Assembly (NCBI RefSeq): GCF_002213425.1
Contig: NZ_NJGV01000001.1
Location: 124,001-188,000, forward strand
Source: Herbaspirillum aquaticum
GTDB lineage: Bacteria > Pseudomonadota > Gammaproteobacteria > Burkholderiales > Burkholderiaceae_D
Length of the DNA: 64,000 nucleotides
Direction: 5' to 3'
Shown here in pieces: positions 28,305 to 39,196 of this stretch. Positions within the stretch are counted from its first letter, which is position 1; the number at the start of each line of letters is the position of its first letter. The position numbers and the translations under genes were made by a program. Below the pieces are notes generated by a model. The model was not told where the DNA came from, did no database searches, and worked only from the letters and a program-made list of their open reading frames with translations.

Positions 28305-29294
28305 TTAGCCGACCAGGTGCTTGACGCCTTCGCGCTCTTCCAGCAGTTCCTTCAGGGTGATGTTGATGCGCTCTTGCGAGAACTCATCGATCTCCAGGCC
28401 CTGGACGATCTTGTACTCACCGTTTTCGGTGGTCACCGGGAAGCCGAACATGGTGCCTTCGGGGATGCCGTAGGAACCGTCGGAGGGGATACCCATGGTG
28501 GTCCACTTGCCGTTGGTGCCCAGCACCCAGTCACGCACGTGGTCGATGGCGGCGTTGGCAGCCGAAGCGGCCGAGGACAGGCCACGGGCTTCGATGATGG
28601 CGGCGCCGCGCTTGCCGACGGTGGGCAGGAACACGTTCTTGTTCCATTCCTGGTCGTTGATGGTGTCCTTGACGGAGGCGCCATCGGCGGTCGCGAAGCG
28701 GTAGTCGGCGTACATGGTCGGCGAGTGGTTGCCCCACACGCACAGCTTTTCGATGGCCGAGACCGGCTTGCCGATCTTGGCAGCCACTTGCGACAGCGCG
28801 CGGTTGTGGTCCAGGCGCAGCATGGCGGTGAAGTTCTTGGCCGGCAGGTTGGGGGCCGACTTCATGGCGATGTAGGCGTTGGTGTTGGCCGGGTTGCCGA
28901 CCACCAGCACCTTGACGTTGCGCGATGCGACGGCGTCCAGTGCCTTGCCCTGCACGGTGAAGATCTGGGCGTTGGCTTCCAGCAGGTCCTTGCGCTCCAT
29001 GCCGGGGCCACGGGGACGGGCACCGACCAGCAGGGCGATGTCGGCATCCTTGAAGGCGGTCATCGGATCGCTGTGGGCGGTCACGCCAGCCAGCAGGGGG
29101 AAGGCACAGTCGTCGATTTCCATGATGACGCCCTTGAGCGCCTTCTGAGCCTTCTCATCGGGGATTTCCAGCAGTTGCAGGATGACCGGCTGGTCTTTGC
29201 CCAGCAGGTCGCCGTTGGCGATGCGGAACAGCAGGGAGTAACCGATCTGACCGGCGGCGCCGGTGACGGCAACACGCATGGGGGCTTTAGCCAT
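28305..29294 (-). CDS. mdh: Malate dehydrogenase
   Basis: Mdh oxidises malate to oxaloacetate with NAD. The 329-residue protein shows the NAD loop TGAAGQIG near residues 11-18, the substrate-binding [11 protein letters not shown] loop, NPANTNA and the catalytic His in [17 protein letters not shown] site precedes the start. Divergent from the gntR gene across 453 bases, it is the first gene of the minus-strand TCA group. Confidence 0.96.
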   Translation of the reverse strand: MAKAPMRVAVTGAAGQIGYSLLFRIANGDLLGKDQPVILQLLEIPDEKAQKALKGVIMEIDDCAFPLLAGVTAHSDPMTAFKDADIALLVGARPRGPGMERKDLLEANAQIFTVQGKALDAVASRNVKVLVVGNPANTNAYIAMKSAPNLPAKNFTAMLRLDHNRALSQVAAKIGKPVSAIEKLCVWGNHSPTMYADYRFATADGASVKDTINDQEWNKNVFLPTVGKRGAAIIEARGLSSAASAANAAIDHVRDWVLGTNGKWTTMGIPSDGSYGIPEGTMFGFPVTTENGEYKIVQGLEIDEFSQERINITLKELLEEREGVKHLVG

Positions 29295-29747
29295 GTTGAA
29301 TCTCCAAAAGAGGTGATGAAAAAAAGCATTCAGACTGCAGCGAAGCGCAGCTTGCGGTCACGTCGCGCAAGGCGCGGCAGGGCCGTGTAGCGGTTGCTTC
29401 AGGGGTGCGCATGAGAAATGCGCGGTTTTCCTCGAATTCTTGTTAGGCCGCCATGATACCGTCGAAAACGCAGCGAGTCAGTTGCTTTCGGACCGGGCTC
29501 TGCCGACAAATCAAAAACCTGTCAAACTTGTGTTCTGCCTGCAGAAAACAGCCGCGCCGGAATGGTCTTGATGAGAGCGATTCTCGTTATCGTCTACTGA
29601 CCGGTAGATCGCTCCCTGCCTGCCTTGCGGCTCTTCAGGTTGCTCGCGAGTGTAGGCTTGCGAAAGACTGCTGTCAATCAATATCTTATGTCTTATATAA
29701 GACATATTATTGCCTAGTTTTTGCTGGACGCCGGAAGGAGTTTTGTG
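29295..29747. promoter_or_regulatory. Divergent promoter region between mdh and gntR
   Basis: This 453-base gap has no convincing gene. It becomes AT-rich near its right end (about 29675-29720), where a perfect 20-bp palindrome lies 41 bases before gntR. The rest shows no feature I can name. Promoters for mdh (minus) and gntR (plus) must lie here. Confidence 0.5.
29687..29706. promoter_or_regulatory. Perfect palindrome, likely GntR operator
   Basis: TATGTCTTATATAAGACATA reads the same on both strands, and an extra TCTTAT half-site sits at 29684-29689. A TATTAT -10-like hexamer (29705-29710) overlaps its right edge. The position just before a GntR/HutC-type gene suggests autorepression, with possible control of mdh or the sdh-gltA genes. 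Confidence 0.6.
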
Positions 29748-30548
29748 GTGAAATTCGAGGTTATGAGCTCGATCCTGCCCAATTCGAACAACGTCGACGC
29801 GCACGCCGCGGGGGCGGGTGCTGCCAGTCCGGCGCCCACCTTCAGTCCGTTGTACCAGCAGATCAAGGCGCTCATCATGCAGCGCCTCGAAGCAGGGGAA
29901 TGGAAACCCGGTGAGCTCATCCCCAGTGAAGTCGAACTGGGTAGCCGATTCAAGGTCAGCCAGGGCACGGTGCGCAAGGCCATCGACGAACTGGCGGCCG
30001 AAAACCTGGTGGTGCGCCGCCAGGGCAAAGGGACCTTCGTGGCCACCCATCACGAGACCCAGGCGCAGTTCCGTTTCCTGCGGTTGATGGCCGACAGCGA
30101 CGAGCCGCAGCGTCCCGAAAACAAGATCATCGAAGTCAAGCGCGTACGCGCCTCGGCCGAAGTGGCGCGTCAGCTCGACATGAAGTCGGGCGACTCCGTC
30201 ATTTTCATTCGCCGGGTAAAATCCTTCAACGGCACTCCCATCATCCTCGAAGACATCTGGCTGCCTGGCGCCATCTTCAAGGGGCTGACGGCCGAGCGCC
30301 TCATGGAATACCGCGGGCCCCTGTATGGCCTGTTCGAGTCCGAGTTCGGTACGCGCATGATCCGTGCCGAAGAACGCATCCGTGCCGTCGGGGCGGATCC
30401 GGATGCCGCAGAGTTTCTGGGCGTGACGCCCCAAACGCCGTTGCTGAGTGTGGAGCGGGCTTCATTTACCTATGGCGACAAGCCGGTGGAAATGCGGCGC
30501 GGTCTGTACCTGACGACGAATCATCATTACCAAAGCGAGTTGAGCTGA
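29748..30548 (+). CDS. GntR-family (HutC-type) transcriptional regulator
   Basis: About 266 residues: a short variable N-terminus, a winged helix (PLYQQIKALIMQRLEAGEWKPGELIPSEVELGS then VSQGTVRKAIDELAAENLVVRRQGKGTFV) and a C-terminal UTRA effector domain. GTG at 29748 is seven bases after AAGGAG (29735-29740) and is preferred; TTG at 29721, GTG at 29745 and ATG at 29763 are alternatives. Lying between mdh and sdhC, with a palindrome upstream, it is a candidate local regulator of TCA genes. Its ligand is unknown. Confidence 0.88.
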   Translation: MKFEVMSSILPNSNNVDAHAAGAGAASPAPTFSPLYQQIKALIMQRLEAGEWKPGELIPSEVELGSRFKVSQGTVRKAIDELAAENLVVRRQGKGTFVATHHETQAQFRFLRLMADSDEPQRPENKIIEVKRVRASAEVARQLDMKSGDSVIFIRRVKSFNGTPIILEDIWLPGAIFKGLTAERLMEYRGPLYGLFESEFGTRMIRAEERIRAVGADPDAAEFLGVTPQTPLLSVERASFTYGDKPVEMRRGLYLTTNHHYQSELS

Positions 30549-30715
30549 GCAAACCGAAACCGGTCATCGCCGGGGGGTGGACGGGCCTTGCCTGTCCAGC
30601 GCAGAAGGGCTGGTGTCAAGCCTTTTCGGCATGCTGCGAAGCGCAATAAAAGTTGATGGTGATTTCGAAAATCGGCGAAAATTGCATGATTGTTTTAAAC
30701 TGAGGAGAACCTTGT

Positions 30716-31126
30716 ATGTCTGAAGCCGCTAAACCACAACGGCCGCAATTTCGTAACATACACCTAACCCAAATTGCCGGCTATCGCATGCCCTTGGCCG
30801 CTCTGGTCTCGATCATGCACCGCATCAGCGGTCTGTTCCTGTTCCTGATGCTGCCTTTCATCCTGTTCCTGTTGGACAGCAGCCTGCTCTCGGAAGGTAC
30901 TTTCGCCTATCTCAAGGGCTTCGTCTCGGGCTGGTTCGTCAAGCTCGTCATCCTGGCACTGTCCTGGGCCTACCTGCATCACTTCTGCGCCGGCATCCGC
31001 CACCTGATCATGGACAACCACGTTGGCCTGGACAAGGACAGCGCACGCAAGTCCTCGGCAACTGTCCTGGTGGTCAGCATCGCGCTGATGATCCTGGTCG
31101 CATTGAAACTGTTCGGAGTGTTCTGA
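30716..31126 (+). CDS. sdhC: Succinate dehydrogenase cytochrome b556 subunit
   Basis: A 136-residue membrane protein with three helices and the family motif RISGLFLFLMLP plus the heme-binding His region LHHFCAGIRHLIMD. With SdhD it anchors complex II and binds heme and ubiquinone. GAGGAG precedes the ATG by eight bases. First gene of sdhCDAB; the 167-base gap before it probably holds the promoter. Confidence 0.95.
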   Translation: MSEAAKPQRPQFRNIHLTQIAGYRMPLAALVSIMHRISGLFLFLMLPFILFLLDSSLLSEGTFAYLKGFVSGWFVKLVILALSWAYLHHFCAGIRHLIMDNHVGLDKDSARKSSATVLVVSIALMILVALKLFGVF

Positions 31127-31128
31127 AA

Positions 31129-31494
31129 ATGGCTGATAACAACATCGGACCCAAGCGCCTGGTCGTCGGCGCCCACTATGGCCTGCGTGACTGGCTGGCG
31201 CAACGCGCGACTGCCGTCGTGATGGCTGTCTACACCGTCATCCTGCTGGTGTGCTTCTTCACCTCGACCAACTTCAGCTACCAGGGCTGGGCGGCGCTGT
31301 TCTCGCATCAATGGTTCAAGGTGGCCACCTTTGCCGTGTTCATGGCGCTGTTCTTCCACGCCTGGATCGGCGTGCGTGACGCCCTGATGGACTACGTCAA
31401 GCCCGTTGGTACCCGCCTGGTCCTGCAAGTTGCCACTATCGTGTGGCTGATCGGTTGCGCTGGCTACGCTGCGCAGATTCTCTGGAGAAACTAA
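31129..31494 (+). CDS. sdhD: Succinate dehydrogenase membrane anchor subunit
   Basis: A 121-residue protein with three membrane helices (VVMAVYTVILLVCFF; VATFAVFMALFFHAWIGVRDALMDY; ATIVWLIGCAGYAAQILW). HAWIGVRDALMDYVKP is the characteristic SdhD heme and quinone segment. It begins two bases after the sdhC stop. Confidence 0.94.
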   Translation: MADNNIGPKRLVVGAHYGLRDWLAQRATAVVMAVYTVILLVCFFTSTNFSYQGWAALFSHQWFKVATFAVFMALFFHAWIGVRDALMDYVKPVGTRLVLQVATIVWLIGCAGYAAQILWRN

Positions 31495-31496
31495 TC

Positions 31497-33275
31497 GTGG
31501 CTGCTATCAAATCCGCCATCACTACCCGCCGCTTTGACGCGGTCATCGTCGGCGCCGGTGGCTCCGGCATGCGCGCCTCGCTGCAACTGGCCGAAGCCGG
31601 CCTGAATGTCGCTGTCCTGTCCAAGGTCTTCCCGACCCGCTCGCACACCGTGGCTGCCCAAGGCGGCATCGGCGCTTCGCTGGGCAACATGTCCGAAGAC
31701 AACTGGTACTGGCACATGTTCGACACCGTCAAGGGCTCGGATTACCTGGGCGACCAGGACGCCATCGAGTTCATGTGCCGCGAAGCTCCGAAGGCTGTCT
31801 ACGAGCTGGAACACTTCGGCATGCCCTTCGACCGCAACCCGGACGGCACCATCTACCAGCGTCCCTTCGGCGGCCACACCGCCAACCTGGGCGAAAAGCC
31901 GGTGCAGCGCGCCTGTGCGGCCGCAGACCGTACCGGTCACGCGCTGCTGCACACCCTGTACCAGCGCAACGTGCGCGCCAAGACCCACTTCTTCGTGGAG
32001 TGGATGGCGCTGGACGTGATCCGCAACGAAGAGGGCGATGTCCTCGGCGTGGTGGCGCTGGAAATGGAAACCGGCGAAATCATGATGCTGCACGCCAAGA
32101 CCACCCTGTTCGCCACCGGCGGTGCAGGCCGTATCTGGGCGGCATCGACCAATGCCTTCATCAACACCGGTGACGGCATGGGCATGGCGGCACGTGCCGG
32201 CCTGCCGCTGCAGGACATGGAATTCTGGCAGTTCCACCCGACCGGCGTGGCCGGCGCGGGCGTGCTGATCACTGAAGGCGTGCGCGGCGAAGGCGGCATC
32301 CTGATCAACAGCAACGGCGAACGCTTCATGGAGCGCTATGCGCCGACCCTGAAGGACCTGGCCCCGCGTGACTTCGTCTCGCGTTCGATGGACCAGGAAA
32401 TCAAGGAAGGCCGCGGCGTCGGTCCCCACAAGGATCACGTGCTGCTGGATCTGCGCCACATCGGTGCAGACACCATCAAGAAGCGCCTGCCCTCGATCCT
32501 GGAAATCGCCCACAAGTTCGCCAACGTCGACGCGACCAAGGAACCGATCCCCGTCGTGCCGACCATCCACTACCAGATGGGTGGCATCCCCACCAACATC
32601 CACGGCCAGGTGGTCGCGCCCAAGGGTGGTTCGATGAAAGAAGTGGTGCAGGGCATGTACGCCATCGGCGAATGCGCCTGCGTGTCGGTGCACGGCGCCA
32701 ACCGCCTGGGTACCAACTCGCTGCTGGACCTGGTGGTCTTCGGCCGCGCAGCCGGCAACCACATCGTCGGCAGCCGCCTGCAGGACCAGAGCCACAAGCC
32801 GATCCCGGCCGGCGCCCTGGACCGCTCGCTGGAACGCATCGCTCACCTGGAAAGCAGCACCGGTTCCGAACGTGTGCAGGACGTGGCCAACGACATCCGC
32901 GCCACCATGCAGAAGTACTGCGGCGTGTTCCGTACCGATGCCCTGTTGAAGGAAGGCGTTCAAAAGATCATGGAACTGGACGAGCGTCGCAAGCACGTCT
33001 CCTTCAAGGACAAGTCCAAGGTCTTCAACACCGCCCGCGTGGAAGCGCTGGAACTGGACAACCTGATCGAAACCGCCAAGGCCACCATCACCTCGGCCGA
33101 AGCCCGCAAGGAATCGCGCGGCGCCCACGCGCAAAGCGACCACGAGCAGCGCGACGACGTGAACTGGCTCAAGCATACGCTGTGGTTCTCCGAGGGGAAT
33201 CGTCTCGACTACAAGCCGGTCAACATGCAGCCGCTGACCGTCGAGACTTTCAAACCTAAAGCACGTACTTTCTAA
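31497..33275 (+). CDS. sdhA: Succinate dehydrogenase flavoprotein subunit
   Basis: The 592-residue FAD subunit oxidises succinate to fumarate. It shows the dinucleotide fold [12 protein letters not shown], the covalent FAD attachment His50 in [10 protein letters not shown], and the HPTG and substrate-binding motifs. The start is GTG at 31497, two bases after the sdhD stop; an upstream in-frame start would lie inside sdhD. Confidence 0.96.
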   Translation: MAAIKSAITTRRFDAVIVGAGGSGMRASLQLAEAGLNVAVLSKVFPTRSHTVAAQGGIGASLGNMSEDNWYWHMFDTVKGSDYLGDQDAIEFMCREAPKAVYELEHFGMPFDRNPDGTIYQRPFGGHTANLGEKPVQRACAAADRTGHALLHTLYQRNVRAKTHFFVEWMALDVIRNEEGDVLGVVALEMETGEIMMLHAKTTLFATGGAGRIWAASTNAFINTGDGMGMAARAGLPLQDMEFWQFHPTGVAGAGVLITEGVRGEGGILINSNGERFMERYAPTLKDLAPRDFVSRSMDQEIKEGRGVGPHKDHVLLDLRHIGADTIKKRLPSILEIAHKFANVDATKEPIPVVPTIHYQMGGIPTNIHGQVVAPKGGSMKEVVQGMYAIGECACVSVHGANRLGTNSLLDLVVFGRAAGNHIVGSRLQDQSHKPIPAGALDRSLERIAHLESSTGSERVQDVANDIRATMQKYCGVFRTDALLKEGVQKIMELDERRKHVSFKDKSKVFNTARVEALELDNLIETAKATITSAEARKESRGAHAQSDHEQRDDVNWLKHTLWFSEGNRLDYKPVNMQPLTVETFKPKARTF

Positions 33276-33286
33276 GAGGTCGCAAC

Positions 33287-33997
33287 ATGACTCGCACCCT
33301 GAAATTCAAGATCTATCGTTACGATCCGGACAAGGACGACAAGCCGTACATGCAAGACCTGACGGTGGAGCTGAAGCCCACCGACAAGATGCTGCTCGAT
33401 GCCCTGCAACGCATCAAGTCCGACGTCGACGATTCCCTGGCGCTGCGCCGCTCCTGCCGCGAAGGCGTGTGCGGTTCCGACGCCATGAACATCAACGGCA
33501 AGAACGGCCTGGCCTGCATCACCAACCTGAACGAGCTGACCGAACCCATCGTTCTGAAGCCGCTGCCTGGCCTGCCGGTGATCCGCGACCTGATCGTGGA
33601 CATGACCAACTTCTTCAAGCAATACGATTCGATCAAGCCCTACCTGATCAACGACAGCATTCCTCCCGAAAAGGAGCGCCTGCAGTCGCCCGAACAGCGT
33701 GAAGAGCTCGATGGTGTCTACGAGTGCATCCTGTGCGCCTGCTGCTCGACTTCCTGCCCGTCGTTCTGGTGGAACCCGGACAAGTTCGTCGGCCCCGCTG
33801 GCCTGCTGCAAGCCTACCGCTTCATCGCCGACAGCCGCGACGAAGCCACCGGCGCGCGCCTGGACAACCTGGAAGACCCGTATCGCCTGTTCCGTTGCCG
33901 TTCCATCATGAACTGCGTCGATGTCTGCCCCAAGGGTCTGAACCCCAACAAGGCCATCGGCAAGATCAAGGAACTGATGGTGCGCCGTTCGGTGTAA
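33287..33997 (+). CDS. sdhB: Succinate dehydrogenase iron-sulfur subunit
   Basis: The 236-residue subunit carries a 2Fe-2S ferredoxin domain (Cys57, Cys62, Asp65, Cys77 in [21 protein letters not shown]-like order) and a C-terminal domain with [12 protein letters not shown] and CVDVCP for the 4Fe-4S and 3Fe-4S clusters. It passes electrons from SdhA to ubiquinone. It starts 11 bases after sdhA. Confidence 0.96.
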   Translation: MTRTLKFKIYRYDPDKDDKPYMQDLTVELKPTDKMLLDALQRIKSDVDDSLALRRSCREGVCGSDAMNINGKNGLACITNLNELTEPIVLKPLPGLPVIRDLIVDMTNFFKQYDSIKPYLINDSIPPEKERLQSPEQREELDGVYECILCACCSTSCPSFWWNPDKFVGPAGLLQAYRFIADSRDEATGARLDNLEDPYRLFRCRSIMNCVDVCPKGLNPNKAIGKIKELMVRRSV

Positions 33998-34129
33998 GCC
34001 GGATCGGCGTGTTGCCTGCCAGACCCGCCGTGCATGGCGGGCGGCAGCAAGGGGGAGCAGGGCTGCAAGCGGCTTCCCCGACCGGTTCCTTCAGTTTTGG
34101 CCCGGTTGAAGTGAATGGAAAGACTAGAA

Positions 34130-34414
34130 ATGAGCGAGTTCATGACTGAACAGCGTCACCAGGATGATCCGGCCAAGCGGGCGCGACTGCGCTGGCGTGC
34201 GCGCCGCGGGCTGCTGGAGAACGATCTGATCCTCACCCGCTATCTCGACGCCAACGAGGCGCAGATGAGCGACGACGAGGTGGATGCCTTCTCGCGCCTG
34301 ATGGACCTGACCGACAACGACTTGATGGACTTGCTGCTGGCCCGCAAGGAGCCCGAAGCGGCGGTTGACCTGCCCCAAGTGCATGCGTTGCTGAAGAAAC
34401 TGCGTACTGCCTGA
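34130..34414 (+). CDS. sdhE: Succinate dehydrogenase assembly factor SdhE
   Basis: SdhE promotes covalent flavinylation of SdhA. The 94-residue protein has the family signature RGxxE (RRGLLE, residues 26-30) and the acidic helix DEVDAFSRLMDLTDNDLMDLL. ATG at 34130 has GGAAAG seven bases upstream; in-frame ATGs at 34115 and 34142 are alternatives. It follows sdhB after 132 bases that include a short GC hairpin, and precedes gltA. Confidence 0.93.
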   Translation: MSEFMTEQRHQDDPAKRARLRWRARRGLLENDLILTRYLDANEAQMSDDEVDAFSRLMDLTDNDLMDLLLARKEPEAAVDLPQVHALLKKLRTA

Positions 34415-34573
34415 CTGTTGCACGAATATTGCGCCTGGCCACAAGCCAGACCGATTTTGCCCGATCGCGGCCTGTTCCCACTCGCCACCCGGCGCATCTG
34501 AACCACGATGACGCCCGGCTTGCGGTCGCGGCGTTTGATTAACGGTTTCACCATCCCAGCAAAAGGAAAAGCT

Positions 34574-35875
34574 ATGTCCAATACCGATATCAAAGCTACC
34601 CTGTCGTTCTCCGACGGCTCCCCGTCCGTAGATTTTCCTATCTACAAGGGCAGTATCGGCCCTGATGTGATCGATATCCGCAAGCTCTACGGCGCCACCG
34701 GCAAGTTCACCTATGACCCGGGCTTCATGTCCACCGCTTCCTGCAACTCGTCCATCACCTACATCGATGGCGACAAGGGCGAACTGCTGTACCGCGGCTA
34801 TCCGATCGAACAGCTGGCAGTGAACTGCGACTTCCTGGAATCCTGCTACCTGCTGCTGCACGGTGAACTGCCCAATACCACCCAGAAGGAAGAATTCGTC
34901 AAGACCGTGACCCAGCACACCATGGTGCACGAGCAGATGAACTTCTTCTTCCGTGGCTTCCGCCGCGATGCGCACCCGATGGCCGTCCTGACCGGCTCGG
35001 TGGGCGCGCTGTCGGCCTTCTACCACGACTCGCTGGACATCTCCAACGCCAACCACCGCGAAGTCTCGGCCATCCGCATGATCGCCAAGCTGCCGACCCT
35101 GGTGGCGATGGCCTACAAGTACAGCATCGGCCAGCCCTTCGTGTACCCGCGCAATGACCTGTCCTACACGGCCAACTTCATGCGCATGATGTTCGCCAAT
35201 CCGTGCGAAGAGTATCAGGTCAACGAAGTCCTGGTGCGCGCACTGGACCGCATCCTGATCCTGCACGCCGACCACGAGCAGAATGCCTCGACCTCGACCG
35301 TGCGTCTGGCCGGCTCCTCCGGTGCCAACCCGTTCGCATGTATCGCCGCCGGTATCGCCTGCCTGTGGGGCCCTGCCCACGGCGGTGCCAACGAAGCTGC
35401 ACTGAACATGCTGGAACAGATCGGTTCCGTGGACAAGATCCCCGAGTTCATCAAGCAAGTGAAGGACAAGAACTCGGGCGTGAAGCTGATGGGCTTCGGT
35501 CACCGCGTCTACAAGAACTACGACCCGCGTGCCAAGCTGATGCGCGAAACCTGCTACGAAGTGCTGAACGAACTGGGCCTGCACGACGACCCGCTGTTCA
35601 AGCTGGCCATGGAGCTGGAAAAGATCGCCCTGGAAGACGACTACTTCGTCTCCCGCAAGCTGTACCCGAACGTCGACTTCTACTCCGGCATCGTGCAGCG
35701 CGCCCTGGGCATCCCGACCTCGATGTTCACCTGCATCTTCGCCATGGCCCGTACCATCGGCTGGATCGCCCAGTGGAACGAAATGATCTCGGATCCGGAA
35801 CAGAAGATCGGTCGTCCGCGCCAGCTGTTCGTGGGCTCGCCGCGCCGCGACGTTCCCCCGATCGACAAGCGCTGA
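34574..35875 (+). CDS. gltA: Citrate synthase (type II)
   Basis: GltA condenses acetyl-CoA and oxaloacetate. The 433-residue size and sequence match the hexameric Gram-negative type, with catalytic His regions in [12 protein letters not shown] and [14 protein letters not shown]. The frame is open 22 codons upstream, but [12 protein letters not shown] with AAGGAAAAG before it gives 34574. A very strong terminator lies downstream. Confidence 0.96.
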   Translation: MSNTDIKATLSFSDGSPSVDFPIYKGSIGPDVIDIRKLYGATGKFTYDPGFMSTASCNSSITYIDGDKGELLYRGYPIEQLAVNCDFLESCYLLLHGELPNTTQKEEFVKTVTQHTMVHEQMNFFFRGFRRDAHPMAVLTGSVGALSAFYHDSLDISNANHREVSAIRMIAKLPTLVAMAYKYSIGQPFVYPRNDLSYTANFMRMMFANPCEEYQVNEVLVRALDRILILHADHEQNASTSTVRLAGSSGANPFACIAAGIACLWGPAHGGANEAALNMLEQIGSVDKIPEFIKQVKDKNSGVKLMGFGHRVYKNYDPRAKLMRETCYEVLNELGLHDDPLFKLAMELEKIALEDDYFVSRKLYPNVDFYSGIVQRALGIPTSMFTCIFAMARTIGWIAQWNEMISDPEQKIGRPRQLFVGSPRRDVPPIDKR

Positions 35876-36036
35876 TTGCCGGATGTTGTCCGCCTGCCTT
35901 GTCGGGCGGACAACAAACGCGTCGCCAACGCCACGTTTCCCGTCTTCCGGGAGTGATCGGAGGAGGGCAGCGAGGCCCGCGCAGCAAGGCTTTGCGGGCG
36001 GGCGTTGGTGGGTGGAAACGCCTGTTGCTTCATGTT

Positions 36037-36080
36037 TCAAATAAAAAAGCGAATCCTTTAGGATTCGCTTTTTTATTTGA
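36037..36080. terminator. Strong bidirectional terminator after gltA
   Basis: A 20-bp perfect stem with a TTTA loop, containing an A-run on the left arm and a T-run on the right. A second hairpin (TTGTCCGCC 35886-35894 with GGCGGACAA 35905-35913) precedes it without a T-run. Between them is 120 bases of GC-rich sequence with no gene. Confidence 0.9.
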
Positions 36081-36090
36081 TATTAGGAGA

Positions 36091-36096
36091 TATAAT
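36091..36096 (+). promoter_or_regulatory. Candidate -10 element for sucA
   Basis: A perfect TATAAT lies 10 bases beyond the gltA terminator and 147 bases before sucA. At standard spacing its -35 region would fall in the T-rich right arm of the terminator hairpin and is not a good match to consensus. Confidence 0.4.
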
Positions 36097-36243
36097 TCCG
36101 ATGCGCTGACTGGATGACACACAGAAGTTCAGGTAGACAAGGTCCTTCCCCCACAACTTGATGCAATCCGCTAACCGGTCAGGCCGTGTCGCGGAAGGTG
36201 TAGAAACCCGCTAATCTCGCGAAGCGCGAAGAAAGGTGAGCAA

Positions 36244-39108
36244 ATGACAAAGCTCTACGAGCAATACAACATCAACTCCTACCTGTTCGGTGGGAATGCT
36301 CCGTACATCGAAGAACTGTACGAAGCCTACCTGAACAACCCCGGCTCCGTCCCTGACAACTGGCGTGCATACTTCGACGCCGTGCAACACGTCCCCGCCA
36401 CCGACGGCTCCACCCGTCCCGATGTGGCCCACGCTCCGGTGATCGCTTCCTTCGCCGAACGTGCCAAGCAAGGCCCGATCCGCACCGTCATCGCTTCCGC
36501 CGACTCCGACATGGGCCGCAAGCGCGTCGCTGTCACCCAGCTGATCGCCGGCTACCGTGACCTCGGTTCCCGTTTCGCCAACCTGGACCCGCTGCAACGC
36601 CAGGAACGCCCCAACATCCCCGAACTCGATCCCTCCTTCTACGGCTTCACCGATGCCGACATGGACATCGTGTTCAACATCAACAATACCTACTTCGGCC
36701 CGGAAACCGCATCCCTGCGCGACCTGCTGCAGATGCTGCGCGACACCTACACGCGCTCCATCGGTGCCGAGTTCACCTACATTTCCGACATGTCGGAAGT
36801 GCGCTGGCTGGAAGAGCGCCTGGAGCCGACCCGTGCCGTGCCCAGCTTCTCCTCCGAGAAGAAGAAGCACATCCTGGAGCGCCTGACCGCTGCAGAAGGC
36901 CTGGAGCGCTACCTCCACACCAAGTACGTCGGCCAGAAGCGCTTCTCGCTGGAAGGCGGCGAGTCCTTCATCGCCTCCCTGGATGAAACCATCCAGCGCG
37001 CCGGTGAAAAGGGCGTGCAGGAAATCGTGATCGGCATGGCCCACCGCGGCCGCCTGAACGTGCTGGTCAACATCCTGGGCAAGACCCCGCAGGAACTGTT
37101 CTCCGAATTCGAAGGCCGTCACGCTGACGACCTGCCGGCCGGTGACGTCAAGTACCACCAAGGTTTCTCCTCCGACGTCTCCACCCCTGGCGGCCCGGTC
37201 CACCTGTCGCTGGCCTTCAACCCGTCCCACCTGGAAATCGTCAACCCGGTGGTCGAGGGTTCGGTCAAGGCCCGTATGGATCGCCGCGGCGACAAGGATG
37301 GTTCGCAAGTGCTGCCGATCCTGGTGCACGGCGACGCCGCCTTCGCCGGCCAAGGCGTGGTGATGGAAACCCTGAACCTGGCACAGACCCGTGGCTACGG
37401 CACCGGCGGCACGGTTCACATCGTCATCAACAACCAGATCGGCTTCACCACTTCCGACCCGCGCGACTCCCGTTCGACCCTGTACTGCTCGGACGTGGTC
37501 AAGATGATCGAAGCCCCGGTGCTGCACGTCAACGGCGATGATCCGGAAGCCGTCGTGTTCGCCACCCAGATCGCTGTCGACTACCGCATGAAGTTCAAGA
37601 AGGACATCGTGGTCGACATCATCTGCTTCCGCAAGCTGGGCCACAACGAGCAAGATACCCCTGCTCTGACCCAGCCGCTGATGTACAAGAAGATCGCCCA
37701 GCACCCCGGCACGCGCAAGCTGTACGCCGACAAGCTGGTGACCCAGCAGACCATCCCCGCCGATGGCGGCGAAGAACTGGTCAAGGCTTACCGCGCCGCG
37801 ATGGACGCCGGCAAGCACGCCATCGATCCGGTGCTGACCAACTTCAAGAGCAAGTACGCCGTCGACTGGCTGCCGTTCCTGAACCGCAAGTGGACCGACG
37901 CGGCCGAAACCGCCGTCCCGCTGGCTGAACTGAAGCGCCTGGCCACCAAGATCACCTCCGTGCCGGAAGGCTTCAAGGTGCACTCGCTGGTCGAGAAGGT
38001 CTTGAACGACCGCGCTGCCATGGGCCGTGGCGAAATGAACCTGGACTGGGGCATGGGCGAACACCTGGCCTACGCCAGCCTGGTGTCCTCCGGCTATGCC
38101 GTGCGCCTGACCGGCCAGGATGCCGGCCGTGGCACCTTCACCCACCGTCACGCCGTGCTGCACGACCAGAACCGCGAGCGTTGGGATGCCGGTACCTTCA
38201 TCCCGCTGCAGAACGTGGCCGAGAACCAGTCCACCTTCACCGTGATCGACTCGGTGCTGTCCGAAGAAGCCGTGCTGGCCTTCGAATACGGCTACTCGAC
38301 TGCTGAACCGAACACCCTGACCATCTGGGAAGCCCAGTTCGGCGACTTCGCCAACGGTGCCCAGGTCGTGATGGACCAGTTCATCAGCTCCGGCGAAGTG
38401 AAGTGGGGCCGTGCCTCGGGCCTGGTGCAGATGCTGCCCCACGGCTACGAAGGCCAGGGTCCGGAACACTCGTCGGCACGTATCGAGCGTTACCTCCAGC
38501 TGTGCGCCGACAACAACATGCAGGTCGTGCAGCCCACTACCGCTGCGCAGATCTTCCACCTGCTGCGTCGCCAGATGATCCGCCTGTTCCGCAAGCCGCT
38601 GATCATCATGACCCCGAAGTCGCTGCTGCGTAACAAGGATGCCGGTTCCCCTCTGTCCGACCTGGCCAAGGGTTCGTTCCAGACCGTGATCCCGGAAGTC
38701 GATGAAACCATCGACGCCAAGAAGGTCAAGCGCATCGTCGCCTGCTCGGGCAAGGTGTACTACGACCTGGTCAACGCCCGCAAGGAACGTGGCCAGACCG
38801 ATACGGCCATCATCCGCGTCGAGCAGCTGTATCCGTTCCCGCACAAGGCGTTCGCCGCTGCCCTCAAGCAGTTCCCGAACTTCAACGAACTGGTGTGGGC
38901 ACAGGACGAGCCGCAGAACCAGGGCGCATGGCTGCAGATCCAGCACAACATCTTCGAGAATCTCTCCGAAGGTCAGAAGCTGGCCTATGCAGGCCGCCCG
39001 GCCAGCGCCTCGCCGGCAGTCGGTTACTACGACAAGCACTACGCACAGCAAAAGGCACTGATCGAAACCGCCTTCGCCAAGCTCAAGGGCTTTGTGCTGA
39101 CCAAGTAA
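36244..39108 (+). CDS. sucA: 2-oxoglutarate dehydrogenase E1 component
   Basis: The 954-residue thiamine diphosphate enzyme decarboxylates 2-oxoglutarate and transfers succinyl to the E2 lipoyl arm. It has the N-terminal E2-binding segment ([28 protein letters not shown]), [11 protein letters not shown], the ThDP region and the C-terminal transketolase-like domain ([21 protein letters not shown]). AAAGGTGAG precedes the ATG. The odhA name is also used in Burkholderiales. Confidence 0.97.
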   Translation: MTKLYEQYNINSYLFGGNAPYIEELYEAYLNNPGSVPDNWRAYFDAVQHVPATDGSTRPDVAHAPVIASFAERAKQGPIRTVIASADSDMGRKRVAVTQLIAGYRDLGSRFANLDPLQRQERPNIPELDPSFYGFTDADMDIVFNINNTYFGPETASLRDLLQMLRDTYTRSIGAEFTYISDMSEVRWLEERLEPTRAVPSFSSEKKKHILERLTAAEGLERYLHTKYVGQKRFSLEGGESFIASLDETIQRAGEKGVQEIVIGMAHRGRLNVLVNILGKTPQELFSEFEGRHADDLPAGDVKYHQGFSSDVSTPGGPVHLSLAFNPSHLEIVNPVVEGSVKARMDRRGDKDGSQVLPILVHGDAAFAGQGVVMETLNLAQTRGYGTGGTVHIVINNQIGFTTSDPRDSRSTLYCSDVVKMIEAPVLHVNGDDPEAVVFATQIAVDYRMKFKKDIVVDIICFRKLGHNEQDTPALTQPLMYKKIAQHPGTRKLYADKLVTQQTIPADGGEELVKAYRAAMDAGKHAIDPVLTNFKSKYAVDWLPFLNRKWTDAAETAVPLAELKRLATKITSVPEGFKVHSLVEKVLNDRAAMGRGEMNLDWGMGEHLAYASLVSSGYAVRLTGQDAGRGTFTHRHAVLHDQNRERWDAGTFIPLQNVAENQSTFTVIDSVLSEEAVLAFEYGYSTAEPNTLTIWEAQFGDFANGAQVVMDQFISSGEVKWGRASGLVQMLPHGYEGQGPEHSSARIERYLQLCADNNMQVVQPTTAAQIFHLLRRQMIRLFRKPLIIMTPKSLLRNKDAGSPLSDLAKGSFQTVIPEVDETIDAKKVKRIVACSGKVYYDLVNARKERGQTDTAIIRVEQLYPFPHKAFAAALKQFPNFNELVWAQDEPQNQGAWLQIQHNIFENLSEGQKLAYAGRPASASPAVGYYDKHYAQQKALIETAFAKLKGFVLTK

Positions 39109-39118
39109 TCATCGATGC

Positions 39119-39155
39119 AAACGGGACGCGCTGCGAGGGCAGTGCGTCCCTGTTT
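39119..39155 (+). terminator. Strong hairpin in the sucA-sucB spacer
   Basis: A stem of about 12 contiguous pairs (GGGACGCGCTGC with GCAGTGCGTCCC, one G-T wobble), extended by A-T pairs around one bulged base, with a four-base loop. It is followed only by a short T-run, so it may be an attenuator or RNA-processing and stability element rather than a full terminator. Confidence 0.5.
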
Positions 39156-39196
39156 CCATAAGAACGAAATCACCCGAAAATCGGAGAATCCTGAAA

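Noticed and set aside
36211-39051. 946-codon open frame antisense to sucA
   Set aside because: Same cause: high-GC codon bias keeps the opposite frame open. sucA is unmistakable.
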